Assembly: GCA_937975725.1 (NCBI GenBank)
Contig: CALJUL010000025.1
Location: 1-64,000 of the forward strand
Reading direction: 5' to 3'
Length of the DNA stretch: 64,000 bases
DNA from: an uncultured Pseudoxanthomonas sp.
Lineage (GTDB): Bacteria > Pseudomonadota > Gammaproteobacteria > Xanthomonadales > Xanthomonadaceae
Shown here: one piece after another, positions 1 to 8,528 of the stretch
Layout: each line of letters starts with the position of its first letter
Numbering within the stretch: position 1 is the first letter of the stretch
Translations under genes and position numbers: made by a program
Notes under the pieces: model-generated
Told to the model about the DNA's origin: nothing
Seen by the model: the letters and a program-made list of their open reading frames with translations, nothing else
The model's database searches: none

Positions 1-210
1 TGGGGCCGTTGCGACGGCCTCGCCATCATCACAACGGACATACAGCGTGGCGCGGTTGGAGACCAAGGGCGATCTGGCTTCGCTGGAAGTCTGAAGCCAG
101 GCGGCTATTCGTTGCATGGGGCCGTTGCGACGGCCTCGCCATCATCACAACGGACATACAGCGTGGCGCGGCTGGAGACCAAGGGCGATCTGGCCTCGCT
201 GGAAGTCTGA
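1..210. repeat. 116-bp tandem duplication of a gene 3' end
   Basis: Bases 1-94 recur at 117-210 with only two substitutions seen (ggttgg/ggctgg and ggctt/ggcct). The copies are separated by 22 bases (95-116), so the repeat period is 116. Each copy encodes the same C-terminal peptide and ends in TGA (92-94 and 208-210). Because 116 is not a multiple of three and the first copy already has a stop, the second copy is probably an untranslated remnant. The left edge of the first copy lies outside the window, so more copies may exist. Confidence 0.9.
2..94 (+). CDS. C-terminal end of an unrecognised protein (partial)
   Basis: The frame starting at base 2 is open from the window edge to the TGA at 92-94. 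It gives about 30 residues ending ARLETKGDLASLEV. I do not recognise the family from this short tail. The reading is supported because the same peptide and stop are preserved in the downstream duplicate, and the two differences between copies include a synonymous third-position change (gct/gcc) and a synonymous Leu change (ttg/ctg). Synonymous differences suggest the end was under protein-level constraint before or after duplication. The start and function lie outside the window. Confidence 0.5.
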   Translation, partial: GAVATASPSSQRTYSVARLETKGDLASLEV

Positions 211-238
211 CGCCGGCATTCGGCCGGGAGCAGCGGCA

Positions 239-309
239 ACATGGGTTCCGGCTTTCGCCGGGACGACGGGGCATTGGATCGTCGTCCCAGTGGAAACTGG
301 AATCCATTC
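239..309. repeat. Inverted pair of 'ttccggctttcgccggga' type intergenic repeats
   Basis: One unit (about 239-270) contains ttccggctttcgccggga followed by cgacgg. An inverted, diverged unit (about 279-309) contains cgtcgtcccagtggaaactgg followed by aatccatt. Palindromes of this form, usually flanked by atgg and gatgacgg, are common between genes in xanthomonads. A better preserved pair lies at 19114-19220. No gene is visible from 211 to 463 apart from this repeat. Confidence 0.75.
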
Positions 310-463
310 GTTCCTCGCTTGCACACGCCTCCGCCTCGCCCTCACCCTCGCGCCGCTTCGCACCTGTTTCTGCGCTTGCAGTCGAACTGGCGCCGTCATG
401 GAACCCCGCACCACGCGCTACGGTTGAACGAGTCGTTCACCCCTGCGATGCGATATATCGGGC

Positions 464-1606
464 ATGGCGAACGCACCGGGACCCGGCTCCCATCCCTACA
501 CCTTCGGCATCGAGGAGGAATATTTCCTCGTGCGCCGCAACGGCCGGCGGCTGCGGCACATGCCGCGGCGGTTCTTCGACGAATGCCGGCAGGTGCTGGG
601 CGAGCGCTTCGGCAGCGAGATGCTGCAGACCCAAGTCGAAGTGCGGACCGACGTGCACGACGACCCGGCGCGGGCGCGGGCGGACCTGCACGGCCTGCGC
701 ACCGGCGTGGCGACGGTCGCGCGGCGGCACGGGCTGGCGATCTTCTCGGCGGGCACGCATCCGTCGGCGCAGTGGCGCGAGCAGCGCGGCACCGACAAGC
801 CGCGCTACGACCGGGTGATCCGCGCGCTGCAACTGCCGGGCCGGCGCAACCTGCTGTGCGGGCTGCACGTGCACGTGCAGCCCGCGCACACGGACGGGCG
901 CGTACCGCTGATGGCGCGCCTGCAACCGTTCCTGCCGCTGCTGCTGGCGTTGAGCACGTCGTCGCCGTTCTGGGTGGGGCATCCGACCGGCCTGATGGGA
1001 TACCGGCAGACGGCCTACCAGGAAATCCCGCGCACCGGCCTGCCACCGCTGTTCCGCGACCGCGCGGAATACGAGCGGTACGTGCACCGCTTGGTCGTCA
1101 GTGGGGCGATCGAGGACACCAGCCACCTGTGGTGGGCGATGCGTCCTTCGCACGCCTTCCCCACGCTGGAACTGCGCGTGCCCGACGCCTGCACCGACCT
1201 GCGCGACGCGCTCGCCATCGCCCAGCTATTCCGCTGCCTGGTACGCCACCTGGAGCGCCGGCCGGCGCTGCACGCCTCGCTGGGCAGCGCGGACCAGGCG
1301 GTGGTCGCCGAGAACCTATGGCGGGCGCAGCGCCACGGCTTCGACGCCGGCCTGATCGACCTGGGCAGCCAGCGCCTGGTGCCGGTGAAGGAAATGCTGC
1401 ACAACACCGTGGACGCGTTGCAGCCGGACATCGACGCCTTGCACGGCGCGCAGGACATCGAACGCATCTGGGCCATCGTGGCCGGTGGCAGCAGCGCGCA
1501 CCGGCAATTGCGCATCTACGACGAGCAGCGCCGGGACGGCTGGACGCGCGAACAGGCGTTGCAGGCCGTCATCGCATGGCTGGCCGAGGCCAGCGTGCCG
1601 GCGTGA
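464..1606 (+). CDS. ybdK: YbdK-type carboxylate-amine ligase (glutamate-cysteine ligase family 2)
   Basis: This 380-residue protein belongs to the GCS2/YbdK family, ATP-dependent ligases that join an amine to a glutamate-like carboxylate. E. coli YbdK has weak glutamate-cysteine ligase activity. The family opening is present (TFGIEEEYFLV, about residues 13-23), as are the CGLHVHV metal/substrate motif near residue 132 and PTLELRVPDACT in the second half. The length is normal for the family. The ATG at 464 directly precedes the conserved N-terminus. It is the only plus-strand gene before a convergent minus-strand run, and its stop lies six bases from the stop of the EamA gene. The true substrate cannot be read from sequence. 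The family call is firm; glutathione synthesis is only one possibility. Confidence 0.9.
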   Translation: MANAPGPGSHPYTFGIEEEYFLVRRNGRRLRHMPRRFFDECRQVLGERFGSEMLQTQVEVRTDVHDDPARARADLHGLRTGVATVARRHGLAIFSAGTHPSAQWREQRGTDKPRYDRVIRALQLPGRRNLLCGLHVHVQPAHTDGRVPLMARLQPFLPLLLALSTSSPFWVGHPTGLMGYRQTAYQEIPRTGLPPLFRDRAEYERYVHRLVVSGAIEDTSHLWWAMRPSHAFPTLELRVPDACTDLRDALAIAQLFRCLVRHLERRPALHASLGSADQAVVAENLWRAQRHGFDAGLIDLGSQRLVPVKEMLHNTVDALQPDIDALHGAQDIERIWAIVAGGSSAHRQLRIYDEQRRDGWTREQALQAVIAWLAEASVPA

Positions 1607-1612
1607 ACCGCC

Positions 1613-2593
1613 TCAGCGCCTGACCGGTGCGCGCGACACCATGAACACGCCGGCCATCACCAGCACGGTGCCGGCGACCTGCCACGGCCCCATCGGCTCG
1701 CTCAGCAGCAACAGGCTGAGCACGATGGTCGAGACCGGACCGAGCATGCCCACCTGCGCCGCCAGCGCCGACCCGATGCGCGCCACCGCCATCATCACCG
1801 CCAGCACGGGCAGCACCGTGCACAACGTGCCGTTGAGCAGCGACAGCGCGTGCACCTGCCACGGCAGGTCCAGCGCCGACAACGGCCGCAGCAGCGCGAA
1901 CTGCAACAGGCACAGCACGCTGGCCACGCTGCTGGCGTAGGCGGTCAGCCGCACCGCGCCCACGCGCGCCACCAGTTCGCCGCTGCCGACCAGGTACAGC
2001 GCATAGGACAGCGCGCTGCCGAACACCAGCACGCTGCCCAGCGCGATGTCGCTGCCGCCCATCCGCAGGTCGTGGCCGAACGCCAGCGCCACGCCCGCGT
2101 AGCTGACCAGCAGCGCCAGCGCCTGCCGGCCGGAGATGCGCTTGCCCAGGGCGAGCCAGCCGATCAGCGCCACCAGCGTGGGCGTGAGATAGAGGATCAG
2201 TCGTTCCAGCGTGGCGGTGATGTAGGCCAGCCCGGCGAAGTCGAGGAAGCTGGCCAGGTAATAGCCCAGGAATCCCAGCGCGCCGATCCGCACGCGGTCC
2301 GCCGCCGCCAGCGGCGGCGCCCGGCGCGAGGCCCACACGCCCATCAACAGGAAGAACGGGAACGCCACCAGCATGCGCAGCGCCAGCAGGGTGACCGCAT
2401 CCACGCCGTAGCGGTAGCCCAGCTTGACGATGATGGCCTTGCCCGAGAACGCGATCGCGCCCAGCGCCGCCAGCAACAGTCCGGTCCGGTTGACCGCGGC
2501 CAGGGGCGCGGCGGGCGCCGGGCTCTGCGGCGCCTGTGCCGGCGCCACATCCAGCGGCTGCGCCAGTTCGTCCTCCTGCCCCGCGCCGCTCAC
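1613..2593 (-). CDS. EamA/DMT-family transporter
   Basis: About 326 residues forming ten hydrophobic segments in two EamA repeats, typical of drug/metabolite exporters of the inner membrane. Recognisable pieces include ALGAIAFSGKAIIVKLGYRYG near the start and TATLERLILYLTPTLVALIGWL at the end of the first repeat. The start chosen is a GTG at 2591-2593 that overlaps the stop of hutG in a GTGA arrangement, with ggag 10 bases upstream on the coding strand. This makes it the last gene of a five-gene minus-strand run. The substrate is unknown; its place after an amino-acid oxidoreductase and HutG suggests amino acids or derivatives (inference). A later start would remove only a non-conserved Ala/Pro-rich N-terminal tail. 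Confidence 0.85.
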   Translation of the reverse strand: MSGAGQEDELAQPLDVAPAQAPQSPAPAAPLAAVNRTGLLLAALGAIAFSGKAIIVKLGYRYGVDAVTLLALRMLVAFPFFLLMGVWASRRAPPLAAADRVRIGALGFLGYYLASFLDFAGLAYITATLERLILYLTPTLVALIGWLALGKRISGRQALALLVSYAGVALAFGHDLRMGGSDIALGSVLVFGSALSYALYLVGSGELVARVGAVRLTAYASSVASVLCLLQFALLRPLSALDLPWQVHALSLLNGTLCTVLPVLAVMMAVARIGSALAAQVGMLGPVSTIVLSLLLLSEPMGPWQVAGTVLVMAGVFMVSRAPVRR

Positions 2594-3366
2594 CGCAGCG
2601 CGCACTCCAGCAGCCGCCGGATCAGTGCCTGGGTCGGTGCGGCGCGCTCGGGCAGGTAGTCGAAGCTGTCCTCGTCCATGTAGCTCGACTGCGCCAGTTC
2701 CAGTTGCACGGCCTGCACGCCGTTGTCCAGGTCGCTGTAGTGGCGGGTGATGTAGCCGCCGCGGAAGCGCCCGTTGGCGACGAAGCTGTAGTGGTCCTGC
2801 GCCTGCAGCGTCTCCATCAGCGCCCGCTCCAGCGCTGGCGTGCAACTGGCGCCGCCGGCGGTGCCCAGGTTGAAGTCGGGCAGCCGGCCCTCGAACAGGA
2901 ACGGCACTTCGCCGCGGATCGAATGCCCTTCCCACAGCACCGCGCGCCCGTGCAGGGCGCGGATGCGCGCCAGTTCGTCCCGCAGCGCGCGGTGGTAGGG
3001 GCGCCAGTAGCGCTCCACGCGCGCGGCGACCTCGGTTTCCGTCGGCGCCTGGCCCGGCAGGTACACCGGTTCGCCGCTGAACTGCACCAGCGGGCACAGC
3101 CCGGTGGTGTTCTGGCCGGGGTACAGCGATACGTCGTCCTCGGGGCGGTTCAGGTCCACCACGTAGCGCGAATACGCCGGCACGATGATCGAAGCGCCCA
3201 GTTCGCGGGCGAAACCGTACAGGCGCTCGACGTGCCAGTCGGTGTCCGGCACCCGCCGCGCGGCCGGCGCCAGTCGCGGCAGCAGGTCGTCGGGCAGGCG
3301 CGTGCCGTTGTGCGGCAGGCTGACGAACAGCGGCGTGGTGCCGCGGTGCAGCGTGTAGGTATCCAT
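2590..3366 (-). CDS. hutG: N-formylglutamate deformylase
   Basis: This 258-residue cytoplasmic hydrolase matches the HutG/N-formylglutamate amidohydrolase family, which releases formate and glutamate in the last step of one histidine degradation route. Typical stretches are the N-terminal LFVSLPHNGTRLP, DTDWHVERLYGFA, VVDLNRPEDDVSLYPGQNTTGLCP, LWEGHSIRGEVPFLFEGRLPD and NGRFRGGYITRHY. These carry the His, Asp and Glu residues expected of a zinc-dependent hydrolase. It ends with a 4-base overlap with the EamA gene and begins 36 bases after gor. No other hut gene is adjacent; hutU lies about 53 kb away at 56654. The pathway is therefore split in this genome, or this enzyme serves another formylated substrate. 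Confidence 0.9.
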   Translation of the reverse strand: MDTYTLHRGTTPLFVSLPHNGTRLPDDLLPRLAPAARRVPDTDWHVERLYGFARELGASIIVPAYSRYVVDLNRPEDDVSLYPGQNTTGLCPLVQFSGEPVYLPGQAPTETEVAARVERYWRPYHRALRDELARIRALHGRAVLWEGHSIRGEVPFLFEGRLPDFNLGTAGGASCTPALERALMETLQAQDHYSFVANGRFRGGYITRHYSDLDNGVQAVQLELAQSSYMDEDSFDYLPERAAPTQALIRRLLECALR

Positions 3367-3402
3367 GCGGCCATTCTATCGCGGGCCCCGCCAGGCCCCG
3401 CG

Positions 3403-4758
3403 TCAACGCATCAGCACCAGTTCTTCCGCGCTGGTGGGATGAAGGGCGACGGTCCGGTGCAGGTCGTTCAGGGTCGCGCCCATCTTCAGCGCCACCGCGA
3501 AGCCCTGCAGCAGCTCGTCGGCGCCTTCGCCCAGCACGTGGATGCCGACCACGCGCTGCGCCGGACCCGCGCACACCAGCTTGAACAGGCTGCGCTGCGG
3601 CGATTCGGCCAGCGCGTACAGCATGGGCCGGAAGCGCGTCGTCAGCACGCGCACCTCGTCGCCGTAACGCGCGCGCGCCTCGGCCTCGGTCAGCCCCACC
3701 CTGCCCAGCGGCGGGTGCGAGAACACCACGGTGGGGATGTCCGCGTAGTCCAGCCGGGCCTCGGCATCGCCGCCGAACACGCGGTCCATCAGCCGCCGCG
3801 CCGCCGCGATCGCCACCGGCGTCAGCGCCGCACGGCCGGTCACGTCGCCAACGGCATGGATGCCGTCCACGTTGGTGTCCTGGAACGCGTCCACCTGCAC
3901 GTAGCCGCGCGCGTCCAGGCGGACGCCGGCCGCTTCCAGCCCCAGGTCCTGCGTGTTGGGCGCGCGGCCGGTGGCGAACAGCAGTGCGTCGAAGCGGCCG
4001 CTGTGCGTGCCGTCCACCGCGCGCGCCACCACGCCGCCGGCCGCGGCCGGTTCCAGCGCCGCCAGCGCATGGCCGAAATGCACGTGCACGCCGTGCTGGC
4101 GCATGTCGGCAAGCAGGTCGCCGGTGAGTTCGGGGTCGAAGCCGTCGAGCAGCCGCGGCCCGCGCACGAACATCTCCACCTGGCTGCCCAGCGCCTGCAG
4201 CACGCCGGCCAGTTCCACCGCCACGTAGCCGCCGCCGACGATGGCCACCCGCGCGGGCGCGGCGTCGTAATGGAAGAAGTCGTCCGACACGCCGCCCAGT
4301 TCCGCGCCCGGGATGTCCGGGCAGCGCGGATGCGTACCGGTGGCGATGAGGATGTGCCGGGCCTTCAGCCGCGTGTCCTCGCCGGCGATCACGGTCTGCG
4401 CATCGGCCAGCCGGCCGCGGCAGGGCATCCAGACCACGCCACTCTCGTCCAGCCGCGTGCGGTAGCCGGCATGGATGCCGGCGATGTAGCGCTGGCGCTG
4501 GACGACGAATTCGCGCCAGTCCAGCGCCGGCGGCGCCACGTCGAAGCCCAGTTGCGCCGCCAGCGCGGTCTTGTGCGCCAGGTCCGCGGCCAACCACATC
4601 GCCTTCTTCGGCACGCAGCCGACGTTGACGCAGGTGCCGCCCAGTTCGCCGGGTTCGAGCAGGGCGACCTTCGCGCCCAGCGCCGCCGCGCGCGAGGCCC
4701 CGGCCAGGCCGCCGGAACCGCCGCCGATGACGATCAGGTCGAAGGTGTCCGCCTTCAT
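3403..4758 (-). CDS. gor: Glutathione-disulfide reductase
   Basis: A 451-residue class I pyridine nucleotide-disulfide oxidoreductase that reduces glutathione disulfide with NADPH and FAD. The N-terminal FAD motif is GGGSGGLAGASRA (about residues 12-24). The redox-active pair is Cys43 and Cys48 in GGTCVNVGCVPKK. The NADPH-binding motif is GGGYVAVELAGVL. The C-terminal HPTSAEE supplies the catalytic His440 and Glu445, in the form typical of glutathione reductase. The ATG at 4756-4758 overlaps the stop of the upstream oxidoreductase by 4 bases (ATGA), indicating translational coupling. Trypanothione or mycothione reductase is less likely in this lineage. Confidence 0.93.
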   Translation of the reverse strand: MKADTFDLIVIGGGSGGLAGASRAAALGAKVALLEPGELGGTCVNVGCVPKKAMWLAADLAHKTALAAQLGFDVAPPALDWREFVVQRQRYIAGIHAGYRTRLDESGVVWMPCRGRLADAQTVIAGEDTRLKARHILIATGTHPRCPDIPGAELGGVSDDFFHYDAAPARVAIVGGGYVAVELAGVLQALGSQVEMFVRGPRLLDGFDPELTGDLLADMRQHGVHVHFGHALAALEPAAAGGVVARAVDGTHSGRFDALLFATGRAPNTQDLGLEAAGVRLDARGYVQVDAFQDTNVDGIHAVGDVTGRAALTPVAIAAARRLMDRVFGGDAEARLDYADIPTVVFSHPPLGRVGLTEAEARARYGDEVRVLTTRFRPMLYALAESPQRSLFKLVCAGPAQRVVGIHVLGEGADELLQGFAVALKMGATLNDLHRTVALHPTSAEELVLMR

Positions 4759-6005
4759 GCGAAGCGCTCCGGTCGGTAGGGCGTGGGGTCGAAGGCCGGC
4801 GCGCGGCCGGTCAGCAGGTCGGCCATCAACCGGCCGGTCGCAGCGCTCATGCTGATGCCCAGCATGCCGTGCCCGGCCGCCAGCCAGGTGCGGCGGCGGC
4901 CCGGCGCGCGGCCCAGCAGCGGCAGGTCGTCCCAGGTCATCGGCCGCCAGCCGTACCACCGTTCCTGCACCGTCGCGCCCACCGGTTCGCGCAGGAATTC
5001 GCGCGCGCCGCGTTCCAGCGCCGCCAGGCGGGTGGCGTTGAGGGTGCCGTCGTAGCCGGAGAACTCCATGGTGCTGCCCAGCCGGAAACCGCTGTCCCAC
5101 GCGGTCACGCAGACCGAGCGATCCTTCAGCACCATCGCGTGCCGCGGCACCAGCGCCGGCCGCGAATAGGTGATCGAATAGCCCTTGCCGGGCTGGATCG
5201 GCGCGCGCACCCGCAGCGCGCGCGCGAACGCCGGCGTCCACGCGCCCAGCGCGACCACCGCCTCGCGCCCGTGGCGCGGACCCAGCGACGTGTCCAGCCG
5301 CACGCCGTCGCCGGCTTCGTCCAGGCCGTCGACGCGGCACCCCTCCTCGATCGTGCCGCCCCTGGCGCGCACCACGCGCGCGAGTTCGGCCACGTAGCGG
5401 TCCGGCCGCAGCCGCGCATCGCCGGGGAAACGGATCGCGCCGGCCACGCCGGGCAGCATCGCCGGCTCCTCGCGCTCGTAGGCGGCGCCGTCGATGGCCT
5501 GGCTGTCGATGCCGAATCCGCGCAGCGCTTCGCATTCCTCGAGGTAGCGCCGGAACAGGCGCGGATCGCGGAACACGTAGTCCAGCCCTTCCTCGGCGAA
5601 CTCGCAGTCCAGCGCATGCTCGTGCACCCAGTCGGCCAGGCGCGCACGCGAATCGTCCAGCAGCGCGGCCCGCGCCTGCGTGCTCCGGCGCCAGTCGCGC
5701 ACGTTGCAGCGTGCGGCGAAGCGCAGCAGCCAGCGCCACAGCGCCGGGTCCACCCGCGGCTTCAGGTAGAGCGGCGCATCCGGCGTGAACATCCAGCGCA
5801 GCGCCTGCAGCGTCACTCCCGGCGCCGCCAGCGGCGGCGCATGGCTGGGCGTGATGGTGCCGCAGTTGCCGTGCGAGGCGCCGCTGCCGACCGTGCCGGC
5901 CTCCAGCACGCGCACGCCGCGGCCGGCTTCCAGCAGGGCCAGCGCCGTGGCCAGGCCGATCGCGCCGCCGCCGATCACCAGCACGTCGTCGCGTCGGGGA
6001 TTCAC
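4755..6005 (-). CDS. DadA-like FAD-dependent amino-acid oxidoreductase
   Basis: A 416-residue DAO-fold flavoprotein resembling the small subunit of D-amino acid dehydrogenase and related imino-acid oxidases. The N-terminal Rossmann motif is VIGGGAIGLATALAL, followed by GASHGNCGTITPSH and, near the C-terminus, GHGMLGISMSAATGRLMADL, the second FAD contact. The start is a GTG at 6003-6005 with a strong ggagg 5 bases upstream. The stop overlaps the gor start (ATGA). Family members act on D-amino acids, hydroxyproline, proline-like compounds or glycine, and neighbours alone do not decide which. The overlap with gor and the HutG and exporter genes downstream suggest an amino-acid catabolic operon. 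Confidence 0.85.
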   Translation of the reverse strand: MNPRRDDVLVIGGGAIGLATALALLEAGRGVRVLEAGTVGSGASHGNCGTITPSHAPPLAAPGVTLQALRWMFTPDAPLYLKPRVDPALWRWLLRFAARCNVRDWRRSTQARAALLDDSRARLADWVHEHALDCEFAEEGLDYVFRDPRLFRRYLEECEALRGFGIDSQAIDGAAYEREEPAMLPGVAGAIRFPGDARLRPDRYVAELARVVRARGGTIEEGCRVDGLDEAGDGVRLDTSLGPRHGREAVVALGAWTPAFARALRVRAPIQPGKGYSITYSRPALVPRHAMVLKDRSVCVTAWDSGFRLGSTMEFSGYDGTLNATRLAALERGAREFLREPVGATVQERWYGWRPMTWDDLPLLGRAPGRRRTWLAAGHGMLGISMSAATGRLMADLLTGRAPAFDPTPYRPERFA

Positions 6006-6024
6006 GCGCAGGCCTCCATCGCGG

Positions 6025-7272
6025 TCACGCCGGCCGCAGGCGCATCGGCTGCGGCGCGAGGTAGGTCATCGACCGCCACGCCCATTCCATCGGCCCGAAC
6101 CGGAACCGCGACAGCCACGCGCGGCTCGCCAGCGCCTGCAACGCGAACAGCGCCAGCGCGAACGGCACCTGCCAGGCGCGCGGCAACTGCCCGAACCAGC
6201 CCAGCCCGTAGCCGTAGAAGATCCAGGTGCACAGCAGCGACTGCGCCAGGTAGTTGGTCAGCGCCATCCGTCCCGCCGGCGCCAGCGCTCGCAGCGGGCG
6301 CTGCCACGCCGGCGATTGCAGCGCGCGCACGATCCAGGCCGCATAGCCCAGGCACATCAGCAGATTGGCGACCTGCTGCAAGGCGAACGCGGTGGACAGC
6401 CGCAGGTTGAAGGCGGCCATGTCCATCGTCGGCGCCAGCGCCACCGACCCCAGCATCGCCAGCAACCCCAGCGGCAGCGCCACCCAGCGCAGCAGCGCGT
6501 ACAGCCGCGGGAATACACCCGGCGCGGCGATGGCGCCGCTGCGCACGAACCAGGCGCCCAGCAGGAACATGCCGCCCACGATGAAACCGAACATGGTGAT
6601 GTTGCTCAGCCCCATGCCGGTGCTGCGCAGCCGTTGCAGGGTGGCGTCGGCGTAGCTGCCCGCACCGTAGGCCGTGCGCTCGGCTTCGATCATCGAATGC
6701 AGTTGCTCGCCGATCTGCGCCATCATCTTGTCCCAGCCGGCGGTGCCTTCCAGCATCGAGCCGACCGCGCCCATCAGGTACATGAAGGCGATCGGCGCGA
6801 CGTAGGCCGCGAGACCCAGCCAGGGCAGCCAGCGGGGCGGCAGCGAGCGGAACGCCAGCAGCAGGAACGAGCACAGCGCGTACATCATCAGGATGTCGCC
6901 GGACCAGACGAAGATCGCGTGCACCGCGCCGATCGCCAGCAACACCAGCCCGCGCCGCCAGTACAGGCCGGCGAACGGCCGTCCCGCCCGCTCGGCGCGC
7001 TGCGACATCACCGCGAAGCCCATGCCGAACAGCAGCGAGAACAGGGTGTAGAACTTGCCCTGCACCAGGATGTAGATCAGCAGGTCGACGGTCCGGTCGA
7101 TGCCGGTCAGCGCCGGGTCCAGGCCGGTGCCCGAGGCCAGCACCGGGCCGACGAAGGCTTCCATGTTCATCAGCAGGATGCCCAGCAGCGCGAACCCGCG
7201 CAGCACGTCCATCGCCTCGATGCGTTCGGCCGCCGCGATGGGCGCCAGATTCCCGGGGATCGCCGCCGTCAT
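6025..7272 (-). CDS. DUF418/YeiB-family membrane protein
   Basis: About 415 residues with many hydrophobic segments. The opening AAAERIEAMDVLRGFALLGILLMN is the hallmark of the YeiB/DUF418 family, and the C-terminus GRMALTNYLAQSLLCTW then GPMEWAWRSMTYL is the DUF418 signature. The family is an inner-membrane group of unproven function, distantly like acyltransferase-type membrane enzymes. The ATG at 7272 (MTAAIPGN) is preferred over upstream starts because it has aaggga on the coding strand and sits just before the conserved region. It heads the minus-strand run and ends 19 bases before the GTG of the oxidoreductase. Confidence 0.87.
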   Translation of the reverse strand: MTAAIPGNLAPIAAAERIEAMDVLRGFALLGILLMNMEAFVGPVLASGTGLDPALTGIDRTVDLLIYILVQGKFYTLFSLLFGMGFAVMSQRAERAGRPFAGLYWRRGLVLLAIGAVHAIFVWSGDILMMYALCSFLLLAFRSLPPRWLPWLGLAAYVAPIAFMYLMGAVGSMLEGTAGWDKMMAQIGEQLHSMIEAERTAYGAGSYADATLQRLRSTGMGLSNITMFGFIVGGMFLLGAWFVRSGAIAAPGVFPRLYALLRWVALPLGLLAMLGSVALAPTMDMAAFNLRLSTAFALQQVANLLMCLGYAAWIVRALQSPAWQRPLRALAPAGRMALTNYLAQSLLCTWIFYGYGLGWFGQLPRAWQVPFALALFALQALASRAWLSRFRFGPMEWAWRSMTYLAPQPMRLRPA

Positions 7273-7345
7273 TCCGTTTCCCTTGGTGTCGGAACGGCGA
7301 TTAGAACATGCGCAAGACCGCGCGCGCGGCGCGGGCGCGGTCCGC

Positions 7346-7373
7346 AAAAAGGAACGGCCCGCTGTCGCGGGCC
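7346..7373 (-). terminator. Rho-independent terminator of slyD
   Basis: On the minus strand, ggcccgcgacagcgggcc forms a GC-rich hairpin followed by gttcctttttg, giving a T-tract. It begins 30 bases after the slyD stop and separates slyD from the DUF418 operon. Confidence 0.75.
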
Positions 7374-7402
7374 ATCCGGATGCGTCGCCTGGGCGGCACG
7401 GC

Positions 7403-7882
7403 TCAGTGGTGGTGGCCGCCGTCGCCGTGCACGTGGCCGTGCTCGATCTCCTCGGCGCTGGCTTCGCGCACTTCGACGATCTCCACGTCGAAGTGCAGAT
7501 CCTTGCCGGCCATCGGGTGGTTGAGGTCCACGTCCACCACGCTCATGCCGACCTTCTGGATGGTCACCGCGCGCGGGCCGAAGTTGGTCTGCAGCACGAC
7601 CTGCTGGCCCGGCACCAGGCGCTGGTTGCCGAAGTGCTTCTTGGGCACGCGCTGGCTCAGCCCGTCGCGGCGCTCGCCGTAGGCGTCGGCCGCGGCCACG
7701 TCCACGCCGAAGCTCTCGCCCGCCTCGCGCTCCTGCATGGCCGTCTCCAGGCCCGGGATGATGTTGCCGTGGCCGATCAGGATGGCGAGCGGCTCGCGGT
7801 CCCTGGAGCTCTCGATGGGCTCCTGGCCGACTTCGGACACGGTGTAGTGGAAACGGACGACGCTGTCTTTTGCGATTTTCAT
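7403..7882 (-). CDS. slyD: FKBP-type peptidyl-prolyl isomerase SlyD
   Basis: A 159-residue SlyD: a prolyl isomerase and chaperone of the cytoplasm that also binds nickel and other metals. The split FKBP domain starts at KDSVVRFHYTVSE, with the GHGNIIPGLETAM motif. The inserted IF chaperone loop spans about residues 70-125 and is followed by MSVVDVDLNHPMAGKDLHFDVEIVEV. The tail GHVHGDGGHHH is a short histidine-rich metal-binding end, reduced compared with E. coli SlyD. It is a single-gene unit with a clear terminator at 7346-7373. It diverges from the NlpC/P60 lipoprotein gene. Confidence 0.94.
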   Translation of the reverse strand: MKIAKDSVVRFHYTVSEVGQEPIESSRDREPLAILIGHGNIIPGLETAMQEREAGESFGVDVAAADAYGERRDGLSQRVPKKHFGNQRLVPGQQVVLQTNFGPRAVTIQKVGMSVVDVDLNHPMAGKDLHFDVEIVEVREASAEEIEHGHVHGDGGHHH

Positions 7883-7964
7883 GCGGGACTCTGGGCGGGG
7901 CTGCCTCGGGGCAGGACGGTGGCGGCTTGTCGGCCGCCTGGGAATGCGGCGAAGATGCGCCGCG

Positions 7965-8522
7965 ATGAAGGTCCGTCATTATCCCGGCTCGCCGGTGCCC
8001 GCGCCACTTCGCCGCCCGGGGCGCCTGCTGCTGTGCACGGCCGTGCTGGCGTTGGCCGGCTGCGCCGGCTCCAGTCCGCAGCAGGTGCGCAAGCCGGCGC
8101 CGCCGCCGCTGCGCGAATGGCCGGCGGTCGCGCCGGCCGATCCGGTCGCCGCCAACGCGGTGCTGATGCGTGCCCTGGGCCTGGTCGGCACGCCTTACCG
8201 CTACGGCGGCAACACTCCCGAGTCCGGCTTCGATTGCAGCGGCCTGGTGGCCTACGTCTATCGCGACGTGCTGGAACTGCGCCTGCCGCGGACCTCGCGG
8301 GAACTGGCGCGGGCGCAGGGGCCGAAGATCGCGCCGCGCCGGCTGGCGCCGGCCGACCTGGTGTTCTTCGGCAACGGCGGTGAGGTCAGCCACGTCGGCA
8401 TCTACGTGGGCGAGGGGCGCTTCGTCCACGCCCCCAGCAGCGGCGGCACCGTCCGCCTGGACCACCTGGACGGCCATTACTGGCGCGATCATTACACCGG
8501 CGCCAAGCGGGTGCTTCATTAG
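7965..8522 (+). CDS. NlpC/P60 cell-wall hydrolase, lipoprotein
   Basis: About 185 residues. A basic N-terminus and hydrophobic stretch end in LAGC, a lipobox predicting an outer-membrane lipoprotein. The NlpC/P60 domain follows: TPYRYGGNTPESGFDCSGLV contains the catalytic Cys, and VSHVGIYVGEGRFVHAP the catalytic His. Such enzymes cut peptide stems of peptidoglycan (compare MepS/Spr). The ATG at 7965 was chosen because it places the signal peptide at a normal distance; earlier in-frame starts (7944, 7881) add non-conserved residues. The next gene is a clear paralogue with the same catalytic blocks, so this is a tandem duplication of wall hydrolases. Confidence 0.9.
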   Translation: MKVRHYPGSPVPAPLRRPGRLLLCTAVLALAGCAGSSPQQVRKPAPPPLREWPAVAPADPVAANAVLMRALGLVGTPYRYGGNTPESGFDCSGLVAYVYRDVLELRLPRTSRELARAQGPKIAPRRLAPADLVFFGNGGEVSHVGIYVGEGRFVHAPSSGGTVRLDHLDGHYWRDHYTGAKRVLH

Positions 8523-8528
8523 CGGGAT

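Noticed and set aside
1613..4597. One 994-codon minus-strand protein
   Set aside because: Only its last third is a real protein (the EamA transporter); the earlier part is an out-of-frame shadow of hutG and gor, which have clear family motifs and tight junctions.
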